Below, one piece after another: positions 20,903 to 31,020 of a DNA stretch of 64,000 nt (its first letter is position 1; every line of letters starts with the position of its first letter). The notes under the pieces were generated by a model that worked only from the letters and a program-made list of their open reading frames with translations, was not told where the DNA came from and made no database searches. The DNA comes from Phocaeicola vulgatus ATCC 8482 (GTDB lineage: Bacteria; Bacteroidota; Bacteroidia; Bacteroidales; Bacteroidaceae). Position numbers and translations under genes: made by a program. Where the stretch lies: contig NC_009614.1 in NCBI RefSeq assembly GCF_000012825.1, positions 3,410,001-3,474,000 of the forward strand, written 5' to 3'.

Positions 20903-23743
20903 ATGAAAAGAGCAACAACTTTTTTATCACTCCTTGCTTTATCGGCAGGTTTGTTGGCGCAATCTTCCGTAAAAACAGAACGCCAATACTTGTCAGGACG
21001 TGGCTGTGATGATATGGTACAATGGGATTTCATGTGTACCGGTGGTAATAATTCCGGAAAATGGACGAAAATCGGAGTACCTTCTTGTTGGGAACTGCAA
21101 GGATTCGGTACTTATCAATATGGCATGAAATTCTATGGTAAGGCTTTTCCTGAAGGAGTAGCTGACGAACAAGGTTTGTATAAATATGAATTTGAGTTGC
21201 CTGCCGAATGGAATGGTAAACAGATAGAGCTGGTATTTGAAGGCTCTATGACTGATACGCAGGTAAAGATAAACGGTCGTAAAGCCGGCTCCATGCATCA
21301 GGGAGCTTTTTACCGCTTTATTTATAATGTGAGTGACCGGGTATTTTTCGGATCGAAAAAAAAGAATGTACTTGAAGTAACTGTAAGCAAGGAAAGTGCG
21401 AATGCTGGGGTTAATTTGGCAGAACGTCGTGCTGATTATTGGAATTTCGGAGGTATTTTCCGTCCTGTGTTTATCGTGGCGAAACCGGCTCAAAATATAG
21501 ATCGTCTGGTAATAGATGCGAAGGCGGATGGGAATTTCTATGCCGATTGTTTTCTGAATATGGCAGTAGAAGGTGCTAGGGTACATACTGTCATAACAGA
21601 TGCTAAAGGGAAAAAAGTGGCCGAAAACACTTCGGATGTCCGTACGGGCAGCGACCATGCTTCGATTAATTTCGCTGTAAAATCTCCTGAATTATGGACG
21701 GCTGAAACTCCGGCCATGTATCAGGCTACCTTTACCCTGCTTGATAAAGCAGGCAAAACACTGCATGTTGAAAATCAGAAATTTGGTTTCCGTACCATTG
21801 AAACACGTGAAAGTGACGGATTGTATATCAACGGTCGGCGTGTGATGATTAAAGGGGTGAACCGTCATAGTTTCCGTCCTGAAAGCGGACGTACACTGAG
21901 CAAGGCAAAGAATATTGAAGATGTATTGCTTATCAAAAGCATGAACATGAATGCCGTCCGCCTGAGTCATTATCCTGCCGATCCCGAATTTTTTGAAGCT
22001 TGTGACTCGCTGGGGCTTTATGTAATGGATGAGTTAAGCGGCTGGCATGGCAAGCACGAAACCATCAACGGGCAGAAGCTGGTAAAAGAAATGATTACCC
22101 GTGATGTGAACCATCCGTGTATTATCTGGTGGAGCAATGGTAATGAAAAAGGCTGGAATACTGAACTGGATGGTGAATTCCATAAATATGATCCTCAGAA
22201 ACGTCCGGTGCTTCATCCGCAAGGCAACTTCAGTGGATATGAAACCATGCACTATCGTTCTTACGGAGAAAGCCAGAACTATATGCGTCTGCCGGAAATA
22301 TTTATGCCGACCGAGTTTCTGCATGGATTGTACGATGGAGGACACGGAGCCGGACTGTATGATTATTGGGAAATGATGCGTAAGCATCCCCGTTGTGCCG
22401 GAGGTTTCCTTTGGGTACTGGCCGATGAGGGCGTGAAGCGTGTGGATATGAATGGATTCATTGACAACTGCGGCAATTATGGAGCCGATGGCATTGTAGG
22501 TCCGCATCACGAAAAAGAGGGCAGTTATTTTACCATCAAGCAGGTGTGGTGTCCTATTCAAATCATGACCGATAGCCTTGACAGTCAGTTTGACGGCAAA
22601 CTGAAAATAGAGAACCGTTACGATTTCCTGAATGCGAATACATGCCGTTTCACTTATAAATATGTGCAATTGCCTTCTGTAACCGATAAGGGGGGAATGA
22701 AAGTGATGAAACAGGGAGAGGTGAACTGTCCCGACATTCCTGCTCACGGTGCGGGTACACTGACTATTCCTGCGGCTGTCAAGGGGGCTAATGCTTTGAT
22801 GCTGACAGTAACGGATAAGCAGGGGAATGATCTCTTTACGTGGAGTTATAAACTGGACGACGTTGCCGGATTGCAACAGGTTTCTGCCGGAAACAAGCCT
22901 TCTTATAAAGAAACTGCCGATGCATTGACGGTTGATGCCGAAGGACGTACATTTACTTTTTCTCAGAAAGACGGACAGCTGAAGGGGGTAAAGGTTGGAA
23001 GCCGTATCATCAGTCTGGCAAATGGTCCCCGTTTCATTGCCGCCAAGCGTTCGGACCGTTCTATGGATCAGTTTTATAACCATGATGACAAAGAGGCTGA
23101 AAAGAAGAAAACCCAATACACTACATTTGATGATGCCGGTCGTTTTACAGGCTTTACCGTGCGTGAAGAAGGCAATAACGTAGTGGTTACCGCTAACTAC
23201 AAACTGGGATGTTTTGATCAGGCTGTATGGACTATCGCTCCTGACGGTACCGCTGCTATAGACTTTACATACAACTTCAGCGGTGTAGTGGATTTGATGG
23301 GGGTGATGTTTGATTATCCGGAAGATAAAGTGTTGAGCAAGCGTTGGGTAGGTGACGGTCCTTACCGTGTATGGCAGAACCGTCTGCATGGTCCGCAGTT
23401 GGGCGTATGGGAAAATGAGTATAATGATCCCATTCCTGCCGAAAGCTTTACTTATCCCGAATTTAAAGGGTACTTTGCTAATGTGCAATGGATGACTTTG
23501 AAAACACAGGAAGGAACGATAAGTATCTGTAACCGTACTCCTCAGAATTATGTAGGGGTTTATCAGCCTCGCGACGGTCGTGACGGCTTGCTTTATACTT
23601 TCCCGGCTACCGGCATCAGTCTGATGAAAGTAATTCCTCCGGTTCGTAATAAAGTGAATACGACAGATTTGATAGGTCCGTCTTCACAAGCATTTTGGGC
23701 TGATGGAGCATATGGGGGAGGTATCACGTTAAAATTTGAATAA
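20903..23743 (+). CDS. GH2-family beta-glycosidase, possibly a beta-D-galacturonidase (BT0992-like)
   Basis: A 946-residue secreted protein (signal peptide ATTFLSLLALSAGLLAQ). It shows the GH2 sugar-binding domain (WKGS-type block near EFELPAEWNGKQIELVFEG), an immunoglobulin-like domain and the barrel (KGVNRHSFRPESG). Acid/base is Glu415 (SNGNEKGW) and nucleophile Glu471 (MPTEFLHG). The sequence around both differs from LacZ, so its sugar is different. B. thetaiotaomicron BT0992 is a GH2 beta-D-galacturonidase for RG-II, which I recall lies next to BT0993; a related role here is inferred from order, not shown. It starts 90 bases after the LacZ-like gene without an obvious promoter. Confidence 0.85.
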   Translation: MKRATTFLSLLALSAGLLAQSSVKTERQYLSGRGCDDMVQWDFMCTGGNNSGKWTKIGVPSCWELQGFGTYQYGMKFYGKAFPEGVADEQGLYKYEFELPAEWNGKQIELVFEGSMTDTQVKINGRKAGSMHQGAFYRFIYNVSDRVFFGSKKKNVLEVTVSKESANAGVNLAERRADYWNFGGIFRPVFIVAKPAQNIDRLVIDAKADGNFYADCFLNMAVEGARVHTVITDAKGKKVAENTSDVRTGSDHASINFAVKSPELWTAETPAMYQATFTLLDKAGKTLHVENQKFGFRTIETRESDGLYINGRRVMIKGVNRHSFRPESGRTLSKAKNIEDVLLIKSMNMNAVRLSHYPADPEFFEACDSLGLYVMDELSGWHGKHETINGQKLVKEMITRDVNHPCIIWWSNGNEKGWNTELDGEFHKYDPQKRPVLHPQGNFSGYETMHYRSYGESQNYMRLPEIFMPTEFLHGLYDGGHGAGLYDYWEMMRKHPRCAGGFLWVLADEGVKRVDMNGFIDNCGNYGADGIVGPHHEKEGSYFTIKQVWCPIQIMTDSLDSQFDGKLKIENRYDFLNANTCRFTYKYVQLPSVTDKGGMKVMKQGEVNCPDIPAHGAGTLTIPAAVKGANALMLTVTDKQGNDLFTWSYKLDDVAGLQQVSAGNKPSYKETADALTVDAEGRTFTFSQKDGQLKGVKVGSRIISLANGPRFIAAKRSDRSMDQFYNHDDKEAEKKKTQYTTFDDAGRFTGFTVREEGNNVVVTANYKLGCFDQAVWTIAPDGTAAIDFTYNFSGVVDLMGVMFDYPEDKVLSKRWVGDGPYRVWQNRLHGPQLGVWENEYNDPIPAESFTYPEFKGYFANVQWMTLKTQEGTISICNRTPQNYVGVYQPRDGRDGLLYTFPATGISLMKVIPPVRNKVNTTDLIGPSSQAFWADGAYGGGITLKFE

Positions 23744-23761
23744 CAGTGAAAAAATAGATTG

Positions 23762-23806
23762 TAAAGGGAAGAGGAACTTTGTTTATTCTTCCCTTTTCTT
23801 TTTTTA
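23762..23806 (+). terminator. Terminator after the second GH2 gene
   Basis: Stem TAAAGGGAAGA (23762-23772) with TCTTCCCTTTT (23787-23797), followed by a T-rich run. A separate -7 box follows for the next gene. Confidence 0.8.
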
Positions 23807-23822
23807 TTTGGCTCGAACTCTC

Positions 23823-23830
23823 TATATTTG
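23823..23830 (+). promoter_or_regulatory. Probable -7 element for the GH106-esterase-GH operon
   Basis: TATATTTG matches TAnnTTTG and lies about 60 bases before the start at 23891, just after a terminator. No clear -33 box (the region about 20 nt upstream is T-rich). Confidence 0.5.
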
Positions 23831-23890
23831 AAAAATTGAGTACAAATTACAACTTTATTCGTTTATCATTAAATATAGAATAAATAGCTT

Positions 23891-26800
23891 ATGAAGATAA
23901 AACATCTGTTTGTATCCATATTGCTGGCAACCGGATTCCAACCGATGATAGCACAATCCGCTTTACGGCAACAGTTTGTAAATTCATCCGTACAGGAAGC
24001 TCGTCCCTGGACTTTCTGGTATTGGATGTTTGGCGCTGTAACTCCCGAAGGGATTACCGCCGATCTGGAAGCCATGCACCGTGTAGGTTTGGGTGGAGCC
24101 TATCTGATGCCTATCAAGGGAGTGGAGCAGGGACCTCAATACGAAGGGAAAGCCCAGCAGCTTACCCCCGAATGGTGGCGTATGGTCACTCATAGTATGA
24201 AAGAGGCCGACAGGCTGGGAATGCAACTGGGCATGCACATCTGTGACGGCTTTGCCTTGGCGGGAGGTCCTTGGATGACTCCCGAAGAATCCATGCAAAA
24301 AGTGGTATGGAGTGACACCATTGTGAACGGTGGAAATATCCGGAATCTCACTTTGCCCATGCCCGAAGCACTGGATGGCTATTATGAAGATATCGTTACC
24401 TACGCCATTCCATTGGAGCGTCAGCCTGAGGATACTTCATTGAAGCCGAAGGTAACTTTCGGCAATTTGAAACAGGCCGTTATCAAAGATGAATCCAAGG
24501 CTGTGAACAGGGATGAGAAAGGAGTCTTCCGTTCCTCTTATCCTTGTTGGATTCAGTATGAATATGCAGAACCTGTGACTTGCAGCAACGTGGAAATTAT
24601 TTTGGGAGGAAATAACTACCAGGCACATCGCCTGAAAGTATTGGCCAGTGAGGACGGACGGACGTTCAAAACAGTGAAGCAACTGGTCCCTGCCCGGCAG
24701 GGATGGCAGAATACGGATTTCCAGTCCACTCATGCCATCCCCCCTGTTACCGCCCGTTACTTCCGTTTTGAGTGGACTCCCGTGGGAAGCGAACCGGGTA
24801 GTGAGGATCTGGATGCAGCTAAATGGAAACCGAATTTGAAAATCAATGATATAGTCCTTCATACGGCTCCGCGTATTCATCAGTGGGAGGGAAAAGCAGG
24901 ACTGGTGTGGCGTGTGGCTACTGCTACTACTTCGACGGAAATACCCGATGCGGCTTGTGTGCAACCGGATGAATTGATCAATCTCCCTTTGTATCAGGGC
25001 AGGCTGACCGCCCGTTTACCCGAAGGTAAATGGCGTATTCTCCGCATGGGACATACGGCAACCGGACATGTGAATGCTACTGCCGGAGGAGGTAAAGGAT
25101 TGGAATGCGACAAGTTCAGCACCAAGGCTGTTCAGAAACAGTTCTCGAACTGGTTTGCGGAAATGTTCAAAAAGACGGATGAAGCCGTGGCACGCCGTGT
25201 ATTGAAATATATGCACGTAGACAGTTGGGAGTGTGGCAGTCAGAACTGGAGTGATAACTTCGCGGCGGAATTTAAGAAACGCCGTGGATATGATTTGATG
25301 CCTTATCTTCCTTTGCTGGCAGGTATTCCGATGGAAAGTGCCGCCCGCAGTGAGCAGATATTGCGGGATGTCCGTACCACCATCGGAGAACTGGTGACTG
25401 ATGTGTTCTACACTGTATTGGCAGACTGTGCCCGTCAATACGATTGCCGGTTCTCTGCCGAGTGCGTAGCTCCTACTATGGTCAGTGACGGATTGATGCA
25501 TTATCAGAAAGTGGATCTGCCTATGGGGGAATTTTGGCTGAACAGTCCTACGCACGATAAACCCAATGATATGCTGGATGCCATCAGTGGCGCGCATATT
25601 TATGGAAAGAATATTATCCAGGCCGAAGGCTTTACTGAAATTCGTGGCGTATGGGATGAAGACCCTGCCATGCTGAAACCTTTGCTGGACCGTAACTATG
25701 CACTGGGTATCAATAAACTCTTCTTTCATGTCTATACCCATAATCCTTGGATGAACCGCCGTCCCGGTATGACCTTGGACGGCATCGGACTCTTCTTCCA
25801 GCGCGACCAGACCTGGTGGGAGGAAGGGAAATCTTTTGTAGATTACATCACCCGTTGCCAGACTTTGTTGCAATACGGTCATCCGGTGGTTGATATCGCC
25901 GTCTTTACCGGTGAAGAGATGCCGCGACGTTCCATTTTGCCCGAACGGTTAGTTTCGATGCTTCCCGGTATCTATGGAGCCGAACGGGTGGAAAGCGAAC
26001 GGATTCGGCTGGCTAATGAAGGTCAACCCACCCGTGTGCGTCCTGTCGGTGTTACCCATTCGGCAAACATGGCCGATCCCGAAGACTGGGTGAACCCGAT
26101 GCGTGGTTATGCCTACGATTCTTTTAACAAAGACGCTCTGTTACGTTTGGCAAAAGCGGAGAATGGAAGAATGGTACTTCCGGGAGGAGCTTCTTATAAA
26201 GTATTGGTGCTTCCTACAGCCCGTCCTATGAATCCTGATAACCTGCCGTTGTCTCCTGAGGCACAGGCAAAAGTAGAGGAACTCCGCGCGGCAGGTGTCA
26301 TTATTCCGCAATTGCCTTATCGGGAAGATGATTTTTCTTCTTTCGGTGTGGAACGGGATGTACTTCTTCCTGCTGATGTGGCATATACTCATCGGAGCGG
26401 GGAAGAATATGAGATTTATTTTGTGGCTAATCAGGTGGACAGTTTGCGTACATTCAACGCTTCTTTCCGCATTGCAGGACGCACTCCTGAATTGTGGAAT
26501 GCGGTAACAGGAACCATTACCCGTCCGGCACAATGGAAAGAATTGGACGGCCGTACCGAAGTCGCTTTGTCTTTGCCTGCCAATGGCTCTGTATTTGTCG
26601 TATTCCCCAAAGAATCTTCAGAAGTTTCTCCGGAACGGACCGAAAGGGAACCTGTATCCATATCGATCAAGGAATGGACAGTAACATTCCCTTCCGTGCG
26701 CAAAACTGTCACTCGTCCGGTATTATTTGACTGGAGTAAGGAAGAGGATGAAAAAATAAGATATTATTCCGGACATGCCACTTACAGAGGGCTATTCAGA

Positions 26801-27121
26801 TGGAAGAATGAACAGGACGGAAGAATTATTCTTCGGTTGGGTAAAGTAGCCAATGTAGCGACTGTACGTGTCAACAGCATTGCATGCGGTACGGCTTGGA
26901 CAGCTCCATACGAAGTGGACATTACCGATGCGCTTCGTAACGGAACCAATGTTTTGGAAGTGGAGGTAGTGAATACCTGGGCGAATGCGCTCCGTGGAGC
27001 AGATCAGGATAAAGCGCCTTTTGAGGGGATATGGACGAATGCAAAATTCCGTCTGCCCGGAGATGATTTATTGCCTGCCGGATGGATGGGACCTTGCGAG
27101 TTTTTTAAAACTAAAGAATAA
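23891..27121 (+). CDS. GH106 alpha-L-rhamnosidase
   Basis: A 1076-residue secreted protein (signal peptide through MIAQS). The N-terminal GH106 block is clear: TFWYWMFGAVTPEGITADLE, then VGLGGAYLMPIKG and TPEWWRMVTHSMKEADRLGM. Further conserved stretches include the HVDSWECGSQNW and AECVAPTMVSDG segments and IQAEGFTEIRGVWDEDP. The C-terminus ends in a galactose-binding-like beta-sandwich (near residues 950-1060). GH106 enzymes release alpha-1,2-linked L-rhamnose; the BT0986 example acts on RG-II. It starts the second enzyme operon, and the next start overlaps its stop by one base (TAATG), so translation is probably coupled. Confidence 0.88.
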   Translation: MKIKHLFVSILLATGFQPMIAQSALRQQFVNSSVQEARPWTFWYWMFGAVTPEGITADLEAMHRVGLGGAYLMPIKGVEQGPQYEGKAQQLTPEWWRMVTHSMKEADRLGMQLGMHICDGFALAGGPWMTPEESMQKVVWSDTIVNGGNIRNLTLPMPEALDGYYEDIVTYAIPLERQPEDTSLKPKVTFGNLKQAVIKDESKAVNRDEKGVFRSSYPCWIQYEYAEPVTCSNVEIILGGNNYQAHRLKVLASEDGRTFKTVKQLVPARQGWQNTDFQSTHAIPPVTARYFRFEWTPVGSEPGSEDLDAAKWKPNLKINDIVLHTAPRIHQWEGKAGLVWRVATATTSTEIPDAACVQPDELINLPLYQGRLTARLPEGKWRILRMGHTATGHVNATAGGGKGLECDKFSTKAVQKQFSNWFAEMFKKTDEAVARRVLKYMHVDSWECGSQNWSDNFAAEFKKRRGYDLMPYLPLLAGIPMESAARSEQILRDVRTTIGELVTDVFYTVLADCARQYDCRFSAECVAPTMVSDGLMHYQKVDLPMGEFWLNSPTHDKPNDMLDAISGAHIYGKNIIQAEGFTEIRGVWDEDPAMLKPLLDRNYALGINKLFFHVYTHNPWMNRRPGMTLDGIGLFFQRDQTWWEEGKSFVDYITRCQTLLQYGHPVVDIAVFTGEEMPRRSILPERLVSMLPGIYGAERVESERIRLANEGQPTRVRPVGVTHSANMADPEDWVNPMRGYAYDSFNKDALLRLAKAENGRMVLPGGASYKVLVLPTARPMNPDNLPLSPEAQAKVEELRAAGVIIPQLPYREDDFSSFGVERDVLLPADVAYTHRSGEEYEIYFVANQVDSLRTFNASFRIAGRTPELWNAVTGTITRPAQWKELDGRTEVALSLPANGSVFVVFPKESSEVSPERTEREPVSISIKEWTVTFPSVRKTVTRPVLFDWSKEEDEKIRYYSGHATYRGLFRWKNEQDGRIILRLGKVANVATVRVNSIACGTAWTAPYEVDITDALRNGTNVLEVEVVNTWANALRGADQDKAPFEGIWTNAKFRLPGDDLLPAGWMGPCEFFKTKE

Positions 27122-28563
27122 TGGTAATCACACATAACATGAAAAATAAGAAACTACTACTGGGCATTGCTTGGGCATGGTTGACTTGCATGTCGGCAAA
27201 TGCGGAAGTGAAATTGCCCGCTTTCTTTTCAGACGGCATGGTGATGCAACAGCAGACCCGTGCCAATTTATGGGGAACAGCTACTCCCAATGCACCGGTA
27301 AAGATTACAACAAGTTGGGATAAACAAACCTATAAAACTACTGCCGATGCAAAAGGCGCGTGGAAACTTGCTTTATCCACCCCCTCTGCCGGAGGCCCTT
27401 ACACGATCACTTTTGATGATGGAAAGCTGACCGAAATACGTGATATCCTGATGGGGGAATTATGGTTATGCTCCGGTCAGAGTAATATGGAAATGCCCAT
27501 GAAAGGTTTTAAAAACCAGCCGGTGGAGAATAGCAATACAGATGTGATGAACAGCCGTAATCCGCAACTCCGCCTGTTCACCGTAAAGCGCACTTCCTCT
27601 TTTACTCCGAAAACAGATGTGGTGGGAACCTGGCAGGAAGCTGTTCCAGCAACTGTGCGTGAGTTTAGTGCTACTGCTTATTACTTCGGTCGGATGATAC
27701 AACAGCAGTTGAATATACCCGTGGGCTTGATTGTAGCTTCATGGGGAGGTTCTGCCTGTGAAGCCTGGATGCATCCGGATTGGTTGAAGGCATTCCCCGA
27801 AGCAAAGATTCCTCAATCGGAAGCCGATATCAAGTCAAAGAACCGTACTCCGACTGTACTCTATAACGGTATGCTTCATCCGCTCATCGGATTAGCCATG
27901 CGTGGAGTTATCTGGTATCAGGGGGAAGATAACTATAACCGGGCTTCTACTTATGCCGATATGTTCAGTGCACTGATACGCGGGTGGCGCGAAGAATGGC
28001 AGCAAGGGGAATTTCCTTTCTATTATTGTCAAATTGCACCTTATGATTATGGAATTATTACTGAGCCTGGCAAGAATGTGATAAATTCTGCTTATCTTCG
28101 CGAACAACAAGCTATGGTAGAACACCGGGTGGGTAATAGTGGTATGGCTGTATTGTTGGACGCAGGAATGAAAACGGGGATTCATCCGGGTAAAAAGAAG
28201 GTGGCAGGAGAACGTCTGGCGCGTTTGGCATTGGTAAAAACTTACGGAATGAAAGGTGTTACGGCCGAAAGTCCTTACTATACAGGAATGGAAGTAAAGA
28301 ATGATACGGTAATAGTCAGTTTTGATCGGGCACCGATGTGGATAAATTGTAAAGACCGTTTTGAATCATATAACTTTCAGGTTGCAGGTAAAGATCGGGT
28401 TTTTTATCCTGCTAAAGCGTGGATACAGAGAAGTAAAATGCTTGTAAAGAGCGAGAGAGTACCTCATCCGGTGGCAGTTCGTTATGGCTTCGAGAATTAT
28501 GTGGAGGGAGATTTGTTTGGTGAAGATTTACCTGTATCGTCTTTCCGTTCCGATGACTGGTAA
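27121..28563 (+). CDS. SGNH carbohydrate esterase of the sialate O-acetylesterase type
   Basis: A 480-residue secreted protein. The signal peptide is best read from MKNKKLLLG (ATG 27139) though ATG 27121 overlaps the previous stop. The catalytic Ser lies in the SGNH block I (LWLCSGQSNMEMP), with GSACEAW, YQGEDNYN and a C-terminal HPGKKKVAGERLA carrying the likely catalytic His. The family removes O-acetyl groups from sugars; sialate is the founding substrate but not likely here. RG-II carries O-acetyl on aceric acid and 2-O-methyl-fucose, so deacetylation before GH attack is the likely job, inferred from position between GH106 and the following hydrolase. The same order (BT0986-BT0985-BT0984) is recalled in B. 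thetaiotaomicron. Confidence 0.85.
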   Translation: MVITHNMKNKKLLLGIAWAWLTCMSANAEVKLPAFFSDGMVMQQQTRANLWGTATPNAPVKITTSWDKQTYKTTADAKGAWKLALSTPSAGGPYTITFDDGKLTEIRDILMGELWLCSGQSNMEMPMKGFKNQPVENSNTDVMNSRNPQLRLFTVKRTSSFTPKTDVVGTWQEAVPATVREFSATAYYFGRMIQQQLNIPVGLIVASWGGSACEAWMHPDWLKAFPEAKIPQSEADIKSKNRTPTVLYNGMLHPLIGLAMRGVIWYQGEDNYNRASTYADMFSALIRGWREEWQQGEFPFYYCQIAPYDYGIITEPGKNVINSAYLREQQAMVEHRVGNSGMAVLLDAGMKTGIHPGKKKVAGERLARLALVKTYGMKGVTAESPYYTGMEVKNDTVIVSFDRAPMWINCKDRFESYNFQVAGKDRVFYPAKAWIQRSKMLVKSERVPHPVAVRYGFENYVEGDLFGEDLPVSSFRSDDW

Positions 28564-28575
28564 AAACAGAAAAAA

Positions 28576-30807
28576 ATGAAGAATATCTTTACGTTTTTAT
28601 TATTAGTATTTATTGGCGGGCAGTTTCTGTGGGGACAGCCTGCCAATCTGGTTTGGAATACTCAAAGCCGGAATGCTTCGGAGTCCATGCCTTGCGGAGG
28701 TGGTGATATCGGCATGAATGTATGGGTAGAGAATGACGATGTTCTGTTCTACCTTAGTCGTAGCGGTTCTTTTGACGAGAATAATTGTCTGTTGAAGCAG
28801 GGTCGGTTTCGTGTGAGGCTCACTCCGAACCCTTTTGCCGGAACGGCTTCTTTTCGGCAGACTCTGCATCTTAATGATGGCTATGTCAGCGTAAGTAGTG
28901 ATAATGCCACTCTAATTATTTGGGTGGATGTGTTTCATCCTGTGGTACATGTTGAGGTGAAAACGAAGGAACTGACTTCCATGCGTGTGAACTTTGAAAG
29001 CTGGCGTTATGAAGATCGTCCGGTGCGTAAAGGGGAAGGGCAGCAATGCTCTTACAAATGGGTCATTCCTGATGGATTGATGACTAGGCGTGACTCTGTC
29101 TGTGTGGAAGAAGATAATTTTACTTTTTTCCATCGCAATCCTGAACGTACTATTTTTGATGTGGTAGTGGACCAGCAGGGAATGAATGAAGTGAAGGAAC
29201 AACTGTATAATCCTTTGAAGAATTTGATTTTTGGGGGGCGTTTATCAGGTGATAATCTGGTTTATAACGGTACACGCCGTGGACATTATGCAGGTACTGA
29301 GTATCTGGCATGGATGTACAAAAGCAAGAAACCTACTTATAAGCAGTCTGCACGGATTGTTCTGAATACGGAACAAAGTACGGTTCCTGCATGGGAAGCA
29401 TCCTTGGCCCGCACTGAGAAGGAAATAAATGTATCCAAAGACAAACAGGCTACCCGCCGTTGGTGGAATGATTTTTGGAAACGTAGCTTTATTGAGGGGG
29501 AAGGTGAAGCGGGAGATGCTATCCGTAACTATACACTGTTCCGCTATATGTTGGGATGTAACGCCTATAGTCAGTGGCCTACCAAGTTTAACGGGGGACT
29601 GTTTACTTTTGATCCTATGTATGTAGATCAGAAAATGGAATTTACCCCTGATTTCCGGAAATGGGGAGGAGGAACCATGACTGCACAGAATCAGCGTCTG
29701 GTTTATTGGCCCATGCTGAAAAGCGGTGACTTTGACTTGATGAAATCACAATTTGACTTTTATCTGCGTTTGTTGCCGACAGCCGAAGCACGTACCCGTA
29801 CCTATTGGGGACATGCCGGTGCCTGTTTCACCGAACAAATGGAGAACTTCGGTCTGCCCAATCCTGCCGAGTATGGCTTTAAACGTCCTGAAAGCTATGA
29901 CAGGGGGTTGGAATATAATGCATGGCTGGAATACGAATGGGATACGGTTCTTGAATTTTGTCAGATGATACTGGAAACGGCACGTTATAATGAGGCTGAT
30001 ATCAGCCGTTATATCCCTTTGATAGAAAGCTCACTTAATTTCTTTGATGAGCATTATCGTCAACTGGCATTACAGCGTGGACGTAAGGATTTAGATGGTA
30101 ACGGCAAACTGGTGATTTATCCGGGATCGGCTTGTGAAACTTATAAGATGGCTTATAATCCATCCTCAACCATTGCCGCGCTGCGCTCTGTTTTACAAAC
30201 CTACGGACGTAAACCGGACATGCTGGCACGTATTCCTGAGATCCCTTTGCGCATAGTGGATGGGAAGGAAATGATTGCTCCGGCACAGGCTTGGGAACGG
30301 GTGAACAATATAGAAACTCCCCAGCTTTATGCTGTATTTCCCTGGCGTATGTATGGAGTGGGGAAGGAAGGTCTGGAAATAGCCCGTAATACCTATCTAT
30401 ATGATCCCGATGCACAGAAATTCCGTTCACATATCGGATGGAAACAAGATAATATCTGGGCTGCCTGTCTGGGTATGACCGAGGAGGCTGCACAACTTAC
30501 CTTAGAGAAAATGGCAAACGGGCCTCATCGTTTCCCTGCTTTTTGGGGACCGGGCTATGACTGGACGCCTGATCATAACTGGGGAGGCAGCGGTATGATA
30601 GGTATGCAGGAAATGCTGTTGCAGGAAGCCGATGGAAAGATTTTATTGTTTCCTGCTTGGCCCAAAGATTGGGATGTGCATTTCAAATTGCATGCTACAG
30701 GACAGACTACTGTAGAGGCTGTTCTAAAAGGGGGGACGGTGGTTGGCTTGACCGTATTACCTAAAGAACGGGAGAAAGATGTAGTAAATTGTTTGCTGAA
30801 TAAATAA
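28576..30807 (+). CDS. DUF5703-type (alpha/alpha)6 glycoside hydrolase, possibly GH139 (2-O-methyl-fucosidase)
   Basis: A 743-residue secreted protein (signal peptide FLLLVFIGGQFLWGQ). The N-terminal beta-sandwich has the motif ESMPCGGGDIGMNVWVENDD with FYLSRSGSFDENN, as in the DUF5703/GH95-like domain, followed by a helical barrel (about 280-640) and a short C-terminal beta domain. This layout belongs to the GH95-like clan of alpha-glycosidases. Assignment to GH139, whose known member BT0984 is a 2-O-methyl-alpha-L-fucosidase for RG-II, rests on recalled gene order and not on motifs I can verify. It lies 12 bases after the esterase and ends the PUL segment. Confidence 0.7.
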   Translation: MKNIFTFLLLVFIGGQFLWGQPANLVWNTQSRNASESMPCGGGDIGMNVWVENDDVLFYLSRSGSFDENNCLLKQGRFRVRLTPNPFAGTASFRQTLHLNDGYVSVSSDNATLIIWVDVFHPVVHVEVKTKELTSMRVNFESWRYEDRPVRKGEGQQCSYKWVIPDGLMTRRDSVCVEEDNFTFFHRNPERTIFDVVVDQQGMNEVKEQLYNPLKNLIFGGRLSGDNLVYNGTRRGHYAGTEYLAWMYKSKKPTYKQSARIVLNTEQSTVPAWEASLARTEKEINVSKDKQATRRWWNDFWKRSFIEGEGEAGDAIRNYTLFRYMLGCNAYSQWPTKFNGGLFTFDPMYVDQKMEFTPDFRKWGGGTMTAQNQRLVYWPMLKSGDFDLMKSQFDFYLRLLPTAEARTRTYWGHAGACFTEQMENFGLPNPAEYGFKRPESYDRGLEYNAWLEYEWDTVLEFCQMILETARYNEADISRYIPLIESSLNFFDEHYRQLALQRGRKDLDGNGKLVIYPGSACETYKMAYNPSSTIAALRSVLQTYGRKPDMLARIPEIPLRIVDGKEMIAPAQAWERVNNIETPQLYAVFPWRMYGVGKEGLEIARNTYLYDPDAQKFRSHIGWKQDNIWAACLGMTEEAAQLTLEKMANGPHRFPAFWGPGYDWTPDHNWGGSGMIGMQEMLLQEADGKILLFPAWPKDWDVHFKLHATGQTTVEAVLKGGTVVGLTVLPKEREKDVVNCLLNK

Positions 30808-30814
30808 TTTAAGG

Positions 30815-30858
30815 GTAAGGAGGTGTGTTTTGTAAATTCACCTCCTACTTCTTTGTAT
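30815..30858 (+). terminator. Terminator ending the PUL operon
   Basis: Stem GTAaGGAGGTG (30815-30825) with CACCTCCTAC (30839-30848), followed by TTCTTTG. The T tract is short, so strength is uncertain. Confidence 0.6.
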
Positions 30859-30951
30859 ATACTCGATTGGGAACTTGTCACTCCTTTTGTTTTTCTATTC
30901 TTATCTATTTGTATGGCAATCAGTGCCGGAACATTGTTTGATGGCTTTGGT

Positions 30952-30959
30952 TATCTTTG
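30952..30959 (+). promoter_or_regulatory. Probable -7 element of the choloylglycine-hydrolase-family gene
   Basis: TATCTTTG matches TAnnTTTG about 60 bases before the start. The -33 region is not clear. Confidence 0.5.
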
Positions 30960-31020
30960 TTGAGTAAACAAGAACTAAAATGTCCGATGCTTTGTTCTTA
31001 CTATCATAAATAGATTTAAA

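Noticed and set aside
22034..23488. Long minus-strand reading frame (484 codons) opposite the second GH2 gene
   Set aside because: It lies wholly antisense to a well-supported GH2 enzyme; composition (many His, Ile, Arg) is that of a reverse-complement shadow and it has no motifs or start signals.
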